Assembly: GCF_009905735.1 (NCBI RefSeq)
Contig: NZ_JAAALE010000002.1
Location: forward strand, 186,001-250,000
Source: Porphyrobacter sp. SLTP
GTDB taxonomy: Bacteria; Pseudomonadota; Alphaproteobacteria; Sphingomonadales; Sphingomonadaceae
Length of the DNA: 64,000 nucleotides
Reading direction: 5' to 3'
In this document: in pieces, positions 1 through 9,040 of the stretch
Layout of the letters: each line of letters opens with the position of its first letter
Position numbering within the stretch: the stretch's first letter is position 1
Made by a program: the position numbers and the translations under genes
The notes under the pieces: model-generated
Database searches by the model: none
What the model was told of the DNA's origin: nothing
The model's input: only the letters and a program-made list of their open reading frames with translations

Positions 1-89
1 CCGGCGAGGGCGGGGAGGCTTTGTTGGTCTATATCCGCACCGCCACCAATGGCCTCACTGGAGTGCTGCTGATCTATCGGGCACCGTGA
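1..89 (+). CDS. 3' end of an unidentified protein (partial)
   Basis: An open frame enters from the left edge and stops with TGA at 87-89. Its last 28 residues end in VLLIYRAP, with no recognisable domain. G/C-rich third positions agree with coding. It converges on the aldehyde dehydrogenase gene 16 bp downstream. The start and function lie outside the window. Too little is visible to name it, and it could still be a chance frame. Confidence 0.4.
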   Translation, partial: GEGGEALLVYIRTATNGLTGVLLIYRAP

Positions 90-105
90 GAATCAGGCCG
101 AAGGA

Positions 106-1530
106 TCAGGGACGCAGGCCAACCATGATCGTGGCGCGCGGCTGGTCCATTTCGGTGCTGGCGACCGGATAGGCGCAGTAATCGGCGGCGTAATAGGCCG
201 CGGGGCGGTGATTGCCCGACAGGCCGATCCCGCCAAACGGGGCCTTGGACGACGCGCCGTTGGTGGGCGAATTCCAGTTGATGATCCCGGCGCGGATATT
301 GGCCCAGAACCGCCCATAATCCTCCGGACTGCCACCGATCAGCGAGGCTGACAGGCCAAAGCGGGTGTTGTTCGCCTCGGCAATCGCCGTGTCGAAATCG
401 GGGACGCGGATCACTTGCAGCAGGGGGCCGAACAGCTCGATATCGGGCCGGTCGGGAATGTCGGTGACATCAATGATGCCGGGGCTGAGGAATGGCAGAT
501 CGGGGACGCTGCGGCGCATATGCAGCAGCGCGCGGCCCCCGGCGGTGATCAGCGCGACGAAGCTTTCGGACAGGCGATCGGCGGTCTCGTTATCGATCAC
601 CGGCCCCATGAAGGGCTGGGGTTCCCCCATCGGGTCGCCCACCATCAGCTTGCGCGCCATCGGCACGAGTTCAGCCATCAGATCGTCGTAGATGCTCTCT
701 TTCACGATCAAGCGGCGCGCGGCGGTGCAGCGCTGCCCGGCGCTGGTGAAAGCGCTCTGGAGGATCACCGCCGCGGCATCGGCCAGCTTGGGTGTATCGA
801 TCACCACGATCGGATTGTTGCCGCCCATTTCCAGCGCGACGATCTTGCCCGGATTGCTGGCGAGCTTGCGGTTGATCGCGATCCCGGCCTGGGCTGATCC
901 GGTGAACAGCACCCCGTCGATCCCCGGATGGGCGACCAGCGCCTTGCCTTCCTCCGGCCCGCCGATGACGAGCTGGATCACGTCTTCGGGCACGCCCGCA
1001 CGGTGAAAGGCGGCGACGAGCGCCTCGCCCACAGCCGGGGTCTTTTCCGAAGGCTTGAACAGCACGGCGTTGCCCGCGATCAGCGCCGGGACGATGTGGC
1101 CATTGGGCAGGTGCGCAGGGAAGTTATAAGGGCCGAGCACCGCCATCACCCCATGCGGCTTGTGCCGGACGGCGGCGCTGCCATTGATCCCGGAATCGAA
1201 CTTCTTCTTCCCGGTGCGTTCGGCATAGGCCTGCACCGCGATATCGACCTTGTTCACCACCGCGTCGACTTCGCTGCGGGCTTCCCACAGCGGCTTGCCC
1301 GCTTCGCGCGCGATCAGGGTGGCGAGCTCTTCGTTGTCGCGCTTCACGATGTTGGAGAAGGTGCGCATCACCGTGATCCGGTCGGTCAGCGCGCGGCCAG
1401 CCCAGGCGGCCCAGGCGCGGCGCGCGGTGCTGACCGCCGCATCGACATCGCTGATCGGCCCACGCCATAATTCTTCACCGCTGGCCGGTTCGGTGGAGAT
1501 AAGGATATTGTCGGTCACTTTGCCGTCCAT
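106..1530 (-). CDS. astD: N-succinylglutamate 5-semialdehyde dehydrogenase
   Basis: 474-residue aldehyde dehydrogenase that should oxidise succinylglutamate semialdehyde to succinylglutamate with NAD+, the fourth step of the arginine succinyltransferase (AST) pathway in the cytosol. It keeps GPYNFPAHLPNGH (oxyanion Asn near 136), LEMGGNNP (general base Glu near 234) and GQRCTAARR (catalytic Cys near 268). The segments HKPHGVMAVLGPYNFP and SGNHRPAAYYAADYCAYP are typical of AstD rather than generic ALDHs. Length is close to the usual 485-490. The ATG at 1528-1530 is the first good start. No other ast gene is visible here, so its partners must be elsewhere or it serves a related semialdehyde. 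Confidence 0.9.
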   Translation of the reverse strand: MDGKVTDNILISTEPASGEELWRGPISDVDAAVSTARRAWAAWAGRALTDRITVMRTFSNIVKRDNEELATLIAREAGKPLWEARSEVDAVVNKVDIAVQAYAERTGKKKFDSGINGSAAVRHKPHGVMAVLGPYNFPAHLPNGHIVPALIAGNAVLFKPSEKTPAVGEALVAAFHRAGVPEDVIQLVIGGPEEGKALVAHPGIDGVLFTGSAQAGIAINRKLASNPGKIVALEMGGNNPIVVIDTPKLADAAAVILQSAFTSAGQRCTAARRLIVKESIYDDLMAELVPMARKLMVGDPMGEPQPFMGPVIDNETADRLSESFVALITAGGRALLHMRRSVPDLPFLSPGIIDVTDIPDRPDIELFGPLLQVIRVPDFDTAIAEANNTRFGLSASLIGGSPEDYGRFWANIRAGIINWNSPTNGASSKAPFGGIGLSGNHRPAAYYAADYCAYPVASTEMDQPRATIMVGLRP

Positions 1531-1617
1531 TGTGCCGCAATCCGCCTGATTGGTTTGCCCCCGCAGTCACCTTGCGCCCTATCGCGGCTGGGGCTGAAAA
1601 GATAGGGGCGGCGCTGG

Positions 1618-3039
1618 CTATCCATGACCGGCAGGGATCGGCGCCGCGCCGTGGGCAGCGCCCATGCGGCGTAGCGCGGCGACTTTGGCGGTGAGCGGCG
1701 CCCAGTCATCATTCTCGGCGATGGCCGCCCAGATCGCCTCGACCTCGTCGATCAGCATGGATTGCGGGGCGGGGTCGCTCCAGTATGGGTGGCTTGCTTC
1801 GACGGGCTGGTAGCTCGCCAGCACGTCGGCCACGGCCCCCGTCGCCGGCCCGCGCCCGCCGCGATGTTCGAAGAAGAAGGCATCGGGCTGCGCCTTGCTG
1901 TCGCGCATCGCCGCTTCGCAGGCGGCGACCAATTGCGTGTCAGCTTCAAGCCCCTGCGGCACAACGCCGAGCCGCCAGCACCACCGCCGCGCCACCGCCG
2001 CCATATAGAGCGGCCCGAAGCGTTCGAGCGCGGCGACCAGCGGCGCAGTCTCGGCATGGAGCCGCAGCGCGACCGCCAGCTGGCCGCAGTTCCAATGCAG
2101 TGCCTCGGGCTGGCGACCGAAGGAATACAGGCCCGCGTGGTCGAAATAGGCGGCGGTGAAGTCCGGCTCCCATTCGGGCAGCCAGCGCCATGGGCCATAG
2201 TCGAAGCTCTCGCCCGTCACGTTCATGTTATCGGTGTTGAGCACGCCGTGGACGAAACCTGCGACCATGTAGCTCGCGGCGAGATCGGCCATGCGTTCTA
2301 CGACCGCGTGCATCAGCCGGATCGCGGGTTCATCGCGCGCGGGCGCATCCTCGGGCGGGGGCGGGCAGGGGAAGTGGGTGAGGCAGTAGTCGATCAGCGC
2401 CGCCATCTCGTCCGCCTGCTCCAGCGCCAGCAGCCGCTGGAAGGTGCCGATGCGGATGTGCGAATGCGACAGGCGCACCAGCACGGCGGAGCGGGTGGGC
2501 GAAGGCTCGTCGCCCCGCCACAGCCGCTCGCCCGTTTCGATCACGCTGAAGGTCCTGGAGGTATGGACGCCGAGCGCCTCCAGCATCTCGGTCGCCAAGA
2601 TCTCGCGCACCGCGCCTTTCAGCGTCAGCCGCCCATCGCCTGCGCGGCTCCACGGGGTGGTGCCCGAACCCTTGGTGCCGAGGTCCATCAACCGGCCCCG
2701 ATCATCGCGCAGTTGCGCAAACAGGAACCCGCGCCCGTCGCCGATCTCGGGATTGTATACCCGGAACTGGTGCCCATGATAGCGCAGCGCCAGCGGGTGG
2801 GGGAGGTTGTCCGGCAAGGGCTGGAAGCGCCCGAAATGCGCCGCCCAGTCCGCGTCCGAAAGGCCCGCCAGCCCGACGCTCGCCGCCGCGCGGTCATTGC
2901 GCCAGCGCAGCCGCGTCTCCGGGAAGTCGGCGGGCGCCACCGCGTCCCCCAGCCAGTCCGCCAGAGCCAGAATCGCAGGTTCGCCACGATAGGCCGCAGA
3001 CGGGTGATTTTCAGGCGGGTGTTGCACAGGCTCGCTCAT
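1618..3039 (-). CDS. selO: SelO/YdiU-family protein adenylyltransferase (pseudokinase)
   Basis: 473-residue protein of the SelO (YdiU, UPF0061) family. Characterised members transfer AMP to Ser/Thr/Tyr of proteins, using a kinase fold that binds ATP upside down. Family blocks are present: YHGHQF and IGDGRGF (about 88-104), GTKGSGTTPWSRAGDGR (121-137), HSHIRIGTF (192-200), and HGVLNTDNMNVTGESFDYGP holding the metal-binding Asn/Asp. The YHGHQFRVYNPEIGDGR version is the divergent branch, not the YAGHQFG form of E. coli. An upstream in-frame ATG at 3123 would run into the divergent hydrolase start at 3113. I prefer the ATG at 3037-3039. It lies 87 bp downstream of astD's start, in the same orientation. 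Confidence 0.85.
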   Translation of the reverse strand: MSEPVQHPPENHPSAAYRGEPAILALADWLGDAVAPADFPETRLRWRNDRAAASVGLAGLSDADWAAHFGRFQPLPDNLPHPLALRYHGHQFRVYNPEIGDGRGFLFAQLRDDRGRLMDLGTKGSGTTPWSRAGDGRLTLKGAVREILATEMLEALGVHTSRTFSVIETGERLWRGDEPSPTRSAVLVRLSHSHIRIGTFQRLLALEQADEMAALIDYCLTHFPCPPPPEDAPARDEPAIRLMHAVVERMADLAASYMVAGFVHGVLNTDNMNVTGESFDYGPWRWLPEWEPDFTAAYFDHAGLYSFGRQPEALHWNCGQLAVALRLHAETAPLVAALERFGPLYMAAVARRWCWRLGVVPQGLEADTQLVAACEAAMRDSKAQPDAFFFEHRGGRGPATGAVADVLASYQPVEASHPYWSDPAPQSMLIDEVEAIWAAIAENDDWAPLTAKVAALRRMGAAHGAAPIPAGHG

Positions 3040-3112
3040 CCCGCGATAGTGGGGACAAGCGTAGCGCAGCGCAAGGCGCGCGCCACTTGGACCAAAGGGA
3101 ATATCGCCGGTC

Positions 3113-3979
3113 ATGGCCGCCACATACGAAGATCGCTTCTGGACCAGCAGCGATGGGTTGAACCTGCATTACCGCAACTATCCCGGCCCCGCGGATAGCA
3201 CCCTGTGCCCGGTGCTGTGTATGCACGGCCTCACCCGCAACGCCCGCGATTTTGCCGGGCTCGCCGAGGTGCTGTCGGCCACTCGCCGGGTGATCGTGAC
3301 CGAGATGCGCGGGCGCGGGGAAAGCGACTACGCGCCGGATTCGGACACCTATTCGCCCGTCACCTATGTCGCGGATGTGGAAAAGCTGCTGGCCGAGCAG
3401 GGCATCACCCGTTTCGTGGCGATCGGCACCTCGATGGGCGGGTTGATGACGATGCTGATGGCGCATGGCGCGCCCGGCCGGATGGCGGCGGTGGTGATGA
3501 ATGACATCGGCCCGGTGGTGGATGCCGAAGGGCTGGCGCGCATTTCGGGCTATGTCGGGCAGGGCCGCAGCTATCCCACCTGGGTTCACGCGGCCCGCGG
3601 ACTTGCCGAGGCGCACGGCGCGGCCTTCCCCGATTATGGCATCGACCAGTGGCTCGAAATGGCCAAGCGGACGATGGTGGTGACCCAGAACGGACGGATC
3701 AGCTTCGACTACGACATGGCGATTGCCGAACCCTTCGCCAAACCGGGCAATGCGGCGCCGGCCAACCTGTGGCTCGCCTTTGAAGCCTTGCGCGATGTGC
3801 CGATGCTGCTGGTGCGCGGCGGACTGTCCGATCTGCTCAGCGCCGACACAGTCACGCAGATGGGTGTGCGCAATCCGGCGATGCGGACGATCACTGTCCC
3901 GCGGGTCGGCCATGCCCCGACGCTGGACGAGCCCGAGGTGCGCGCCGCGATCCTCGATCTGCTGGACGGGGTGGAGTGA
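3113..3979 (+). CDS. alpha/beta-fold hydrolase
   Basis: 288-residue alpha/beta hydrolase, probably a cytosolic esterase or lactonase of unknown substrate. It shows the HGLTRNARDF oxyanion segment (from His38), the nucleophile elbow IGTSMGGL (Ser near 107) and a C-terminal VGHAPTLDEP containing the catalytic His. No signal peptide. The start MAATYEDRFW fits family N-termini. Its stop overlaps the GTG start of the following glycosyltransferase (GTGA at 3976-3979), so the two are probably co-translated. The gene is divergent from selO with about 70 bp between starts. The fold is certain; the reaction is not. Confidence 0.85.
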   Translation: MAATYEDRFWTSSDGLNLHYRNYPGPADSTLCPVLCMHGLTRNARDFAGLAEVLSATRRVIVTEMRGRGESDYAPDSDTYSPVTYVADVEKLLAEQGITRFVAIGTSMGGLMTMLMAHGAPGRMAAVVMNDIGPVVDAEGLARISGYVGQGRSYPTWVHAARGLAEAHGAAFPDYGIDQWLEMAKRTMVVTQNGRISFDYDMAIAEPFAKPGNAAPANLWLAFEALRDVPMLLVRGGLSDLLSADTVTQMGVRNPAMRTITVPRVGHAPTLDEPEVRAAILDLLDGVE

Positions 3980-5115
3980 GCCAGACCTCCGGGGGTGTTC
4001 CCCGGATCCTGCACCTCCATTCGACCTTCAGCGCCGGCGGCAAGGAAGTGCGCTGCGCCCGGCTGATGAACGCGTGGGGGCCGCGTCTCCACCACACCAT
4101 CATCTCCGCCGAGCCGCAGGCGATGGCCGCCGCCGCGCTGATCGATGCGGGCGTGCCGGTGGATTATCCGCAGGGCTTCCCCTCGCTGAAAGGCAAGCCC
4201 ACCCCCGCGCGGCTGGCGCGTCTGGCGCGGGCGATGCAGGGGTTCGACCTTATCTGCACTTATAACTGGGGCGCGATGGATGCGGTGATGGCGCACCGGG
4301 TGTTTGCCCGGAGCCTCAAATTGCCACCGCTGGTGCATCACGAGGACGGCTTCAACGAGGACGAGGCCGAGCGGCTCAAACCCACGCGCAATCTCTATCG
4401 CCGCGTCGCGCTGGGCGGGGCGGCGGCCGTGATCGTGCCTTCGACAGGGCTTGAGGCCACTGCGCGGGAGGTGTGGGGTCAGCCCGCACGGCGGGTCCAC
4501 CGTATCGCCAACGGGATCGATACTACTGCCTTCGCCGCCGTGCCCGATCCCGCTGCGCTCCCCATGCCCAAACCCGAAGGCCAGCACTGGGTCGGCACGC
4601 TCGCGGGTCTGCGCCCGGTCAAACAGCTCCCCGCGCTGGTCGAGGCCTGCGCCGCGCTCCCGTCCGAATGGCATCTGGTGATCTGCGGGGAGGGGCCGGA
4701 GCGGGCCGCGATCCTTGCCGCTGCCGCGCGTCACGGCATGGCGGACCGCCTGCACCTCCCCGGCGCGGTCGATCCAGCGCGGGTTGTGGGCCTGTTCGAT
4801 ATCTTCGCGCTGTCTTCCGCGTCCGAGCAATCCCCGCTTTCGGTGGTCGAGGCCATGGCGGCGGGGCTGCCCGTGGCCGCGCCCGATGTCGGCGATATTG
4901 CCGCGATCCTCGCCGAGCCGAACCGCGCCTTCATCACCCGGCCGCAGGACACGCCCGCTCTCGCCGCCGCACTGGAGCATCTGGCGGGCGACGCAGCCCT
5001 GCGCGCAAGCCTGGGTGCCGCCAATCAGGCCCGCGCACGGGCCGAGTTCGACCTTGCCACCATGCTCTCGCGCTACACCGCCGTCTATGCCAGTGCGATG
5101 AGCCGCGAATTTTGA
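3976..5115 (+). CDS. glycosyltransferase, GT4-like
   Basis: 379-residue GT-B retaining glycosyltransferase with two Rossmann halves. The N-terminal half begins with ILHLHSTFSAGGKEVRCARL, a variant of the donor/acceptor loop. The C-terminal half has the GT4 pattern: HRIANGIDTTAF, a VGTLAGLRPVKQ switch, then SSASEQSPLSVVEAMAAGLPVAAPDVGDI with the acidic residues that bind the nucleotide-sugar. Such enzymes build envelope or exopolysaccharide chains; donor and acceptor are unknown. The GTG start lies inside the hydrolase stop (GTGA). I see no other polysaccharide genes beside it, so the product cannot be assigned. Confidence 0.85.
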   Translation: MSQTSGGVPRILHLHSTFSAGGKEVRCARLMNAWGPRLHHTIISAEPQAMAAAALIDAGVPVDYPQGFPSLKGKPTPARLARLARAMQGFDLICTYNWGAMDAVMAHRVFARSLKLPPLVHHEDGFNEDEAERLKPTRNLYRRVALGGAAAVIVPSTGLEATAREVWGQPARRVHRIANGIDTTAFAAVPDPAALPMPKPEGQHWVGTLAGLRPVKQLPALVEACAALPSEWHLVICGEGPERAAILAAAARHGMADRLHLPGAVDPARVVGLFDIFALSSASEQSPLSVVEAMAAGLPVAAPDVGDIAAILAEPNRAFITRPQDTPALAAALEHLAGDAALRASLGAANQARARAEFDLATMLSRYTAVYASAMSREF

Positions 5116-5178
5116 AGCTGGGGCGCTTCATCCCCCGTTCAATTCGCGTGAGCCATTGCCCGCGTCGCCCTGCTGCTA

Positions 5179-5204
5179 CCCCAAGGCCTACCCCCAAGGC
5201 CTAC
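5179..5204. repeat. 13-bp tandem duplication
   Basis: Two perfect adjacent copies of CCCCAAGGCCTAC in the 177-bp spacer between the glycosyltransferase and the YfgM-like gene. The rest of the spacer shows no gene or clear terminator. It is likely a slippage duplication with no evident function. Confidence 0.8.
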
Positions 5205-5292
5205 CATTGCGTGCAGGGCCTCACCTGCCTAAAGAGCGCGCTTCCGGCCGCCACGCGCGGCGCATGACACAGATCAGGATTACGAGGCCCCC

Positions 5293-6093
5293 ATGGCGCG
5301 CACGCCTACCACGACCCCGGCCCCCGCCACCCCCTCGCACGAGGACGAAGTGCTGATCCGCGAGATCGACGAGGCTGTGCGCGAAGATGCGCTGTTCACC
5401 TTCATGCGCGATCACGGGATCAAGGTGCTGGGCGTGATCCTGCTCGGGCTGGCCGGTCTGGGCGGCTATCTGATCTGGGATCATTACGCCGAAAAGGCGC
5501 TGGAGGAGCAGTCCGAAACGCTGATCTCCGCGCTCGATTATATGGACAGGCGCGATTTCAAGACCGCGTCCGAAAAGGTCGCTCCGCTGCTGGCTGATGA
5601 TGCGTCACCCGCTGCACGGGCCGCAGCGCGGTTCCTGCAAGCGGCTGCGGCGCTGGAAGAAGGCAATAACGACAAGGCGACCGGCCTGTTCAAGGAAATC
5701 GCTGCCGACGCCGAAGCGCCCCCGGCGCTGCGCGATCTGGCCCGCGTGCGCGATGTCAGCCTCAACTTTGATCGGATGAAGCCGGCAGATGTGATCGCCC
5801 AGCTCTCGCCGCTCGCCAAGCCGGGCAGCGCCTATTTCGGCTCGGCCGCCGAATTGGTGGCGATGGCCCATCTCGAAGCGGGCAACCGGGCCGAGGCGGG
5901 CAAGTTGTTCGCCGCGATCGCCAAGGATGAAGACCTGCCCGAAACACTGCGCAGCCGTGCGCGCCAGATGGCGGGCCTGATGGGCGTGGATGCGATTGTC
6001 GATGTGAAGAAGCTGCTCAAGGACGAAGGGGTCACGGACGACGCACCCGAAGCTCCCGAGGCGAACGCCGGGAACACGGCTGCGGCCGAATAA
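5293..6093 (+). CDS. YfgM-like tetratricopeptide protein, single-pass inner membrane
   Basis: 266 residues. It has a cytosolic N-terminus of about 35 residues, one transmembrane helix (near 36-57, VLGVILLGLAGLGGYLIWDHY region) and a periplasmic alpha-helical TPR-like domain of the YfgM/TPR_21 type, with Ala-rich helices such as AARFLQAAAALEEGNNDKA. E. coli YfgM is an ancillary SecYEG subunit that hands proteins to periplasmic chaperones. Here the gene lies directly upstream of bamB, the same yfgM-bamB order as in enterobacteria, which supports the assignment. The C-terminal tail is acidic and Ala-rich (about 250-266). The 25-bp gap to bamB suggests an operon. Confidence 0.8.
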   Translation: MARTPTTTPAPATPSHEDEVLIREIDEAVREDALFTFMRDHGIKVLGVILLGLAGLGGYLIWDHYAEKALEEQSETLISALDYMDRRDFKTASEKVAPLLADDASPAARAAARFLQAAAALEEGNNDKATGLFKEIAADAEAPPALRDLARVRDVSLNFDRMKPADVIAQLSPLAKPGSAYFGSAAELVAMAHLEAGNRAEAGKLFAAIAKDEDLPETLRSRARQMAGLMGVDAIVDVKKLLKDEGVTDDAPEAPEANAGNTAAAE

Positions 6094-6118
6094 AGCTCGA
6101 AGTTTAGGACGGACGGGA

Positions 6119-7465
6119 ATGACGGATATGAAATTTGCACGCGCTGCCCTGCTGGCTGGCCTTGCCGCCGCAAGCCTGACCGGCTGCAAGGGCGGGCTGT
6201 TCGGCGGCGGGGACGAAAAGACCACGCCGACGATTGGCAACCGTATGCCGATCCTCTCGCGGATCGAAAGCGGGGCCGAGGTCGATCCGGCGCTGGCCGG
6301 AATTTCTGTCGTCCTGCCGCCGCAGCGCACCAACCCCGAATGGGGTCAGACCGGCGGCGCGGCGAGCAAGTCCTACGGCCATCTCGCTCTGTCGGAGAAT
6401 CCCACCAAGGTGTGGACCGCCAGCGTTGCAGGCTCGACCAACCGGATGCGCCTGGCCTCGGCCCCCGTCGTGGGCAGCGGCAAGCTGTTCGCCGAGGGCA
6501 CGGACGGCGTGATTGTGGCCTTCGACAAGGCCACCGGCGCCAAGCTGTGGACCCGCGGCGAAGATGACATGACCAAGGATCAGGCGCCTTCCGCCTTCGG
6601 CGGCGGGGTCAGCTACGAAGCGGGCAAGATCTACGCCACCAATGGTGTGGGCGATGTGAAGGCCGTCAACGCCGAGACCGGCGAAGTGATCTGGAAGGTC
6701 AAGCCCGCAGGCCCGATGCGCGGCTCGCCGACGATTGCTTTCGGCCAGCTGTTCGTGATGACGCAGGACAACCAGATCATCTCGCTCAACATCAACGATG
6801 GATCGCTGATGTGGGACGAATCGGGTTCGAACACGCAGTCGGGCGTGTTCGGCGTGGCCGCGCCTGCCGCGGGGCAGGGGACGATCGTCGCTGGCTATTC
6901 GAGCGGGGAGCTGTCGGCTTATCGCTACGAAAACGGCCGCACCCTGTGGTCGGACGCCTTGGCGCGCACCAATATCTCGACCACGGTCGGCTCGATCACC
7001 GATATCGACGCCGATCCGATCATCGATTCCGGCCGGGTTTATGCGCTTGGGCAGGGCGGTCGCATGGCGGCCTATGAACTGGTCACCGGCCAGCGCATCT
7101 GGGAACTCAATCTGGCAGGCATTTCCACCCCGGCGATTGCGGGCGAGTGGATTTTCACCCTGACCGATGACGCGCGTCTGCTCGCCATTGCCCGGTCTTC
7201 GGGTCGGGTGCGCTGGATCACGCAGTTGCAGCGCTACAAGGACGAAGAGGACAAGAAGGGCCCGATCTTCTGGACCGGCCCGGTGCTGGCAGGCGGTCAC
7301 CTGTGGGTCGCAAGCTCGCGCGGCGAGATGTGGAAGATCAGCGCGGGCGAAGGCTCGGCCTCCCTGTTTGCCGATATCGGCCAACCGGTCAGCCTGCCGC
7401 CGCTGGTGGCTGACGGAATGCTCTACCTGATGGACGACGCTGGCACGATCCACGCCTGGAAGTAG
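6119..7465 (+). CDS. bamB: outer membrane protein assembly factor BamB
   Basis: 448-residue lipoprotein with an eight-bladed PQQ-like beta-propeller. It is the BAM-complex scaffold on the periplasmic face of the outer membrane that helps fold beta-barrel proteins. The N-terminus is a lipoprotein signal with lipobox SLTGC (lipidated Cys at 23). Propeller repeats of the form AFDKATGAKLWTR, AVNAETGEVIWKV, AYELVTGQRIWELN and AIARSSGRVRWIT recur roughly every 40-50 residues. Length is somewhat above E. coli BamB (392). ATG 6119 or the fourth codon (6128) could be the start; both precede the signal. Located right after the YfgM-like gene. Confidence 0.93.
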   Translation: MTDMKFARAALLAGLAAASLTGCKGGLFGGGDEKTTPTIGNRMPILSRIESGAEVDPALAGISVVLPPQRTNPEWGQTGGAASKSYGHLALSENPTKVWTASVAGSTNRMRLASAPVVGSGKLFAEGTDGVIVAFDKATGAKLWTRGEDDMTKDQAPSAFGGGVSYEAGKIYATNGVGDVKAVNAETGEVIWKVKPAGPMRGSPTIAFGQLFVMTQDNQIISLNINDGSLMWDESGSNTQSGVFGVAAPAAGQGTIVAGYSSGELSAYRYENGRTLWSDALARTNISTTVGSITDIDADPIIDSGRVYALGQGGRMAAYELVTGQRIWELNLAGISTPAIAGEWIFTLTDDARLLAIARSSGRVRWITQLQRYKDEEDKKGPIFWTGPVLAGGHLWVASSRGEMWKISAGEGSASLFADIGQPVSLPPLVADGMLYLMDDAGTIHAWK

Positions 7466-7507
7466 GTGCCTACAGGGGTTTTTCGGCTGCGGGGCATTTG
7501 CAACTGG

Positions 7508-7556
7508 TTGACCCCTGTTTGACCCACCTTTGGTCGCGGCATACCCCTTTTTGACC
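7508..7556. promoter_or_regulatory. cluster of three TTGACCC heptamers
   Basis: The spacer between bamB and the next membrane protein has TTGACCC at about 7508, 7519 and 7550, all on the plus strand, within 49 bp. TTGACC resembles a -35 element, but three copies in one orientation could also be a direct-repeat binding site. No clear -10 is visible. Low confidence. Confidence 0.25.
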
Positions 7557-7613
7557 CGGATTCGGGCGCGTTTTGCCGAGCTGTTAACCAATAGGCTGTA
7601 GGACAGAGCGGTC

Positions 7614-9038
7614 ATGACTGCGCCGTTCTCGCCCACTCCAACATTGCGCACCGCGCCGCCGCTGCGCCGCCCCGAAAGCGACGTGTCGACCGGTGTGGGC
7701 TTCGCCGGGCTGGCGGGGCTGTTTGTTTGGATTGCCTTCTGCCGATCCTACCCCGAGATCGCTGGCGTGCTGGGTCTGGGCGGCGGATTGTCGGGAGAGC
7801 GGGGCGTGCTCTCCGGCCCTTACGCCGCGCTCGCCGCGATGCTGTTCACGGCCGCGCCGATGGCCCTGTGGTCGGTGCTGATCGACAAGGTCCACCTGCG
7901 CCCCTCAACCGGGATCGACTGGAGCCTCAAGCGCCCCATCGCCGAAGTGCTGCCGGTTTCCGTGGTGAAGCTGTGCGGCTTGTGGGCGACATGGGCGCTG
8001 CTCGCGGCGTTCTATGCTCTGGCGCGGTGGTACTGGAGCGGGAGTTATCTGTTCGCGATGGAGGTGCTGACCATCGCCATCCTGCCGCTCGTCATCCTTT
8101 CCGTTCCCTACGTCATCTGGATCGACCGCTATCTGGTGGAGCCGCGCGATGCGACCTTCCAGTTCGGTGCTTTCGTACTCGGCGGCGGAGTGATCGGGCG
8201 CGAGCAATGGGACGGCGGCACCATCGCCAAGCACTGGCGGGCGTGGGCGATCAAGGGCTTTTTCGGCGCCTTCATGATCTCGATCCTGCCGCCCGGCTTT
8301 GCTCAGATTGTCGAGAGCAGTCCGGCGCAACTGATTGCCAATCCGGTCGAATTCGTGATGCTGCTGGTCACGCTGCTGTTCGTGATCGACGTCCAGATCG
8401 GCACCGTCGGATATCTGCTAACCCTGCGCCCGCTCGATTCCCACATCCGGTCCGGCAACCCATTCCTTGCGGGCTGGCTGGCGGCGCTGCTGTGCTATCC
8501 ACCCTTCGTGTGGGGGATCATCGGGCCGAACGATCAGATCCTGAGCTATGAATTCGGCACCCCGGGCTGGGCGCACTGGTTTGCCGGGAATGACGCGCTG
8601 CTGTGGGCGTGGGGCGGCGTTCTGCTGGTGCTGACAGGCATTTACGCCTGGGCCACGGTCGTGTTCGGCATCCGCTTTTCGAACCTCACCTATCGCGGCG
8701 TGCTGACCCACGGGCCGTATCGCTTCACCCGCCACCCGGCCTATCTGTCGAAGAACCTGTTCTGGTGGGCCTCGGTTCTGCCGTTCCTGGTGACCAACGG
8801 GTCGCTGGCGGACGCGATCCGCAATTCGGTGTTCCTGCTGGTCGTGAACGGCATCTACTACTGGCGCGCCCGGACTGAAGAGGCGCACCTCATCGCCGAA
8901 GACCCCAAATACCGGGACTATCACGCATGGATGGAACAGCACGGCCTGATCACCGCGCCGCTCGCGCGTCTGAAGCGGATGCTCACCGGTGGCCCCGCAC
9001 CTCGCCGTGAAGAGACGCATCCCTTCCCGGCGGAGTAG
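7614..9038 (+). CDS. polytopic membrane protein with C-terminal isoprenylcysteine carboxyl methyltransferase-like domain
   Basis: 474 residues with roughly ten hydrophobic segments. The C-terminal about 150 residues match the ICMT/PEMT methyltransferase pattern: THGPYRFTRHPAYLSKN (SAM-binding RHPxY) and RTEEAHLIAEDPKYRDYHAW. The first about 300 residues are additional membrane helices without a recognised domain. Bacterial relatives methylate unknown lipids, quinones or isoprenoids. ATG 7614 follows a 148-bp spacer after bamB. The gene ends 2 bp before the stop of the convergent monooxygenase gene. Substrate unknown; fold assignment fairly secure. Confidence 0.75.
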   Translation: MTAPFSPTPTLRTAPPLRRPESDVSTGVGFAGLAGLFVWIAFCRSYPEIAGVLGLGGGLSGERGVLSGPYAALAAMLFTAAPMALWSVLIDKVHLRPSTGIDWSLKRPIAEVLPVSVVKLCGLWATWALLAAFYALARWYWSGSYLFAMEVLTIAILPLVILSVPYVIWIDRYLVEPRDATFQFGAFVLGGGVIGREQWDGGTIAKHWRAWAIKGFFGAFMISILPPGFAQIVESSPAQLIANPVEFVMLLVTLLFVIDVQIGTVGYLLTLRPLDSHIRSGNPFLAGWLAALLCYPPFVWGIIGPNDQILSYEFGTPGWAHWFAGNDALLWAWGGVLLVLTGIYAWATVVFGIRFSNLTYRGVLTHGPYRFTRHPAYLSKNLFWWASVLPFLVTNGSLADAIRNSVFLLVVNGIYYWRARTEEAHLIAEDPKYRDYHAWMEQHGLITAPLARLKRMLTGGPAPRREETHPFPAE

Positions 9039-9040
9039 GG

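Noticed and set aside
1762..3198. Long plus-strand frame opposite selO
   Set aside because: Composition is Arg/Gln/His-rich with no motif, while the minus strand carries the complete SelO signature.
6104..7651. 515-codon minus-strand frame opposite bamB
   Set aside because: No recognisable features; bamB has a lipobox and propeller repeats on the plus strand.
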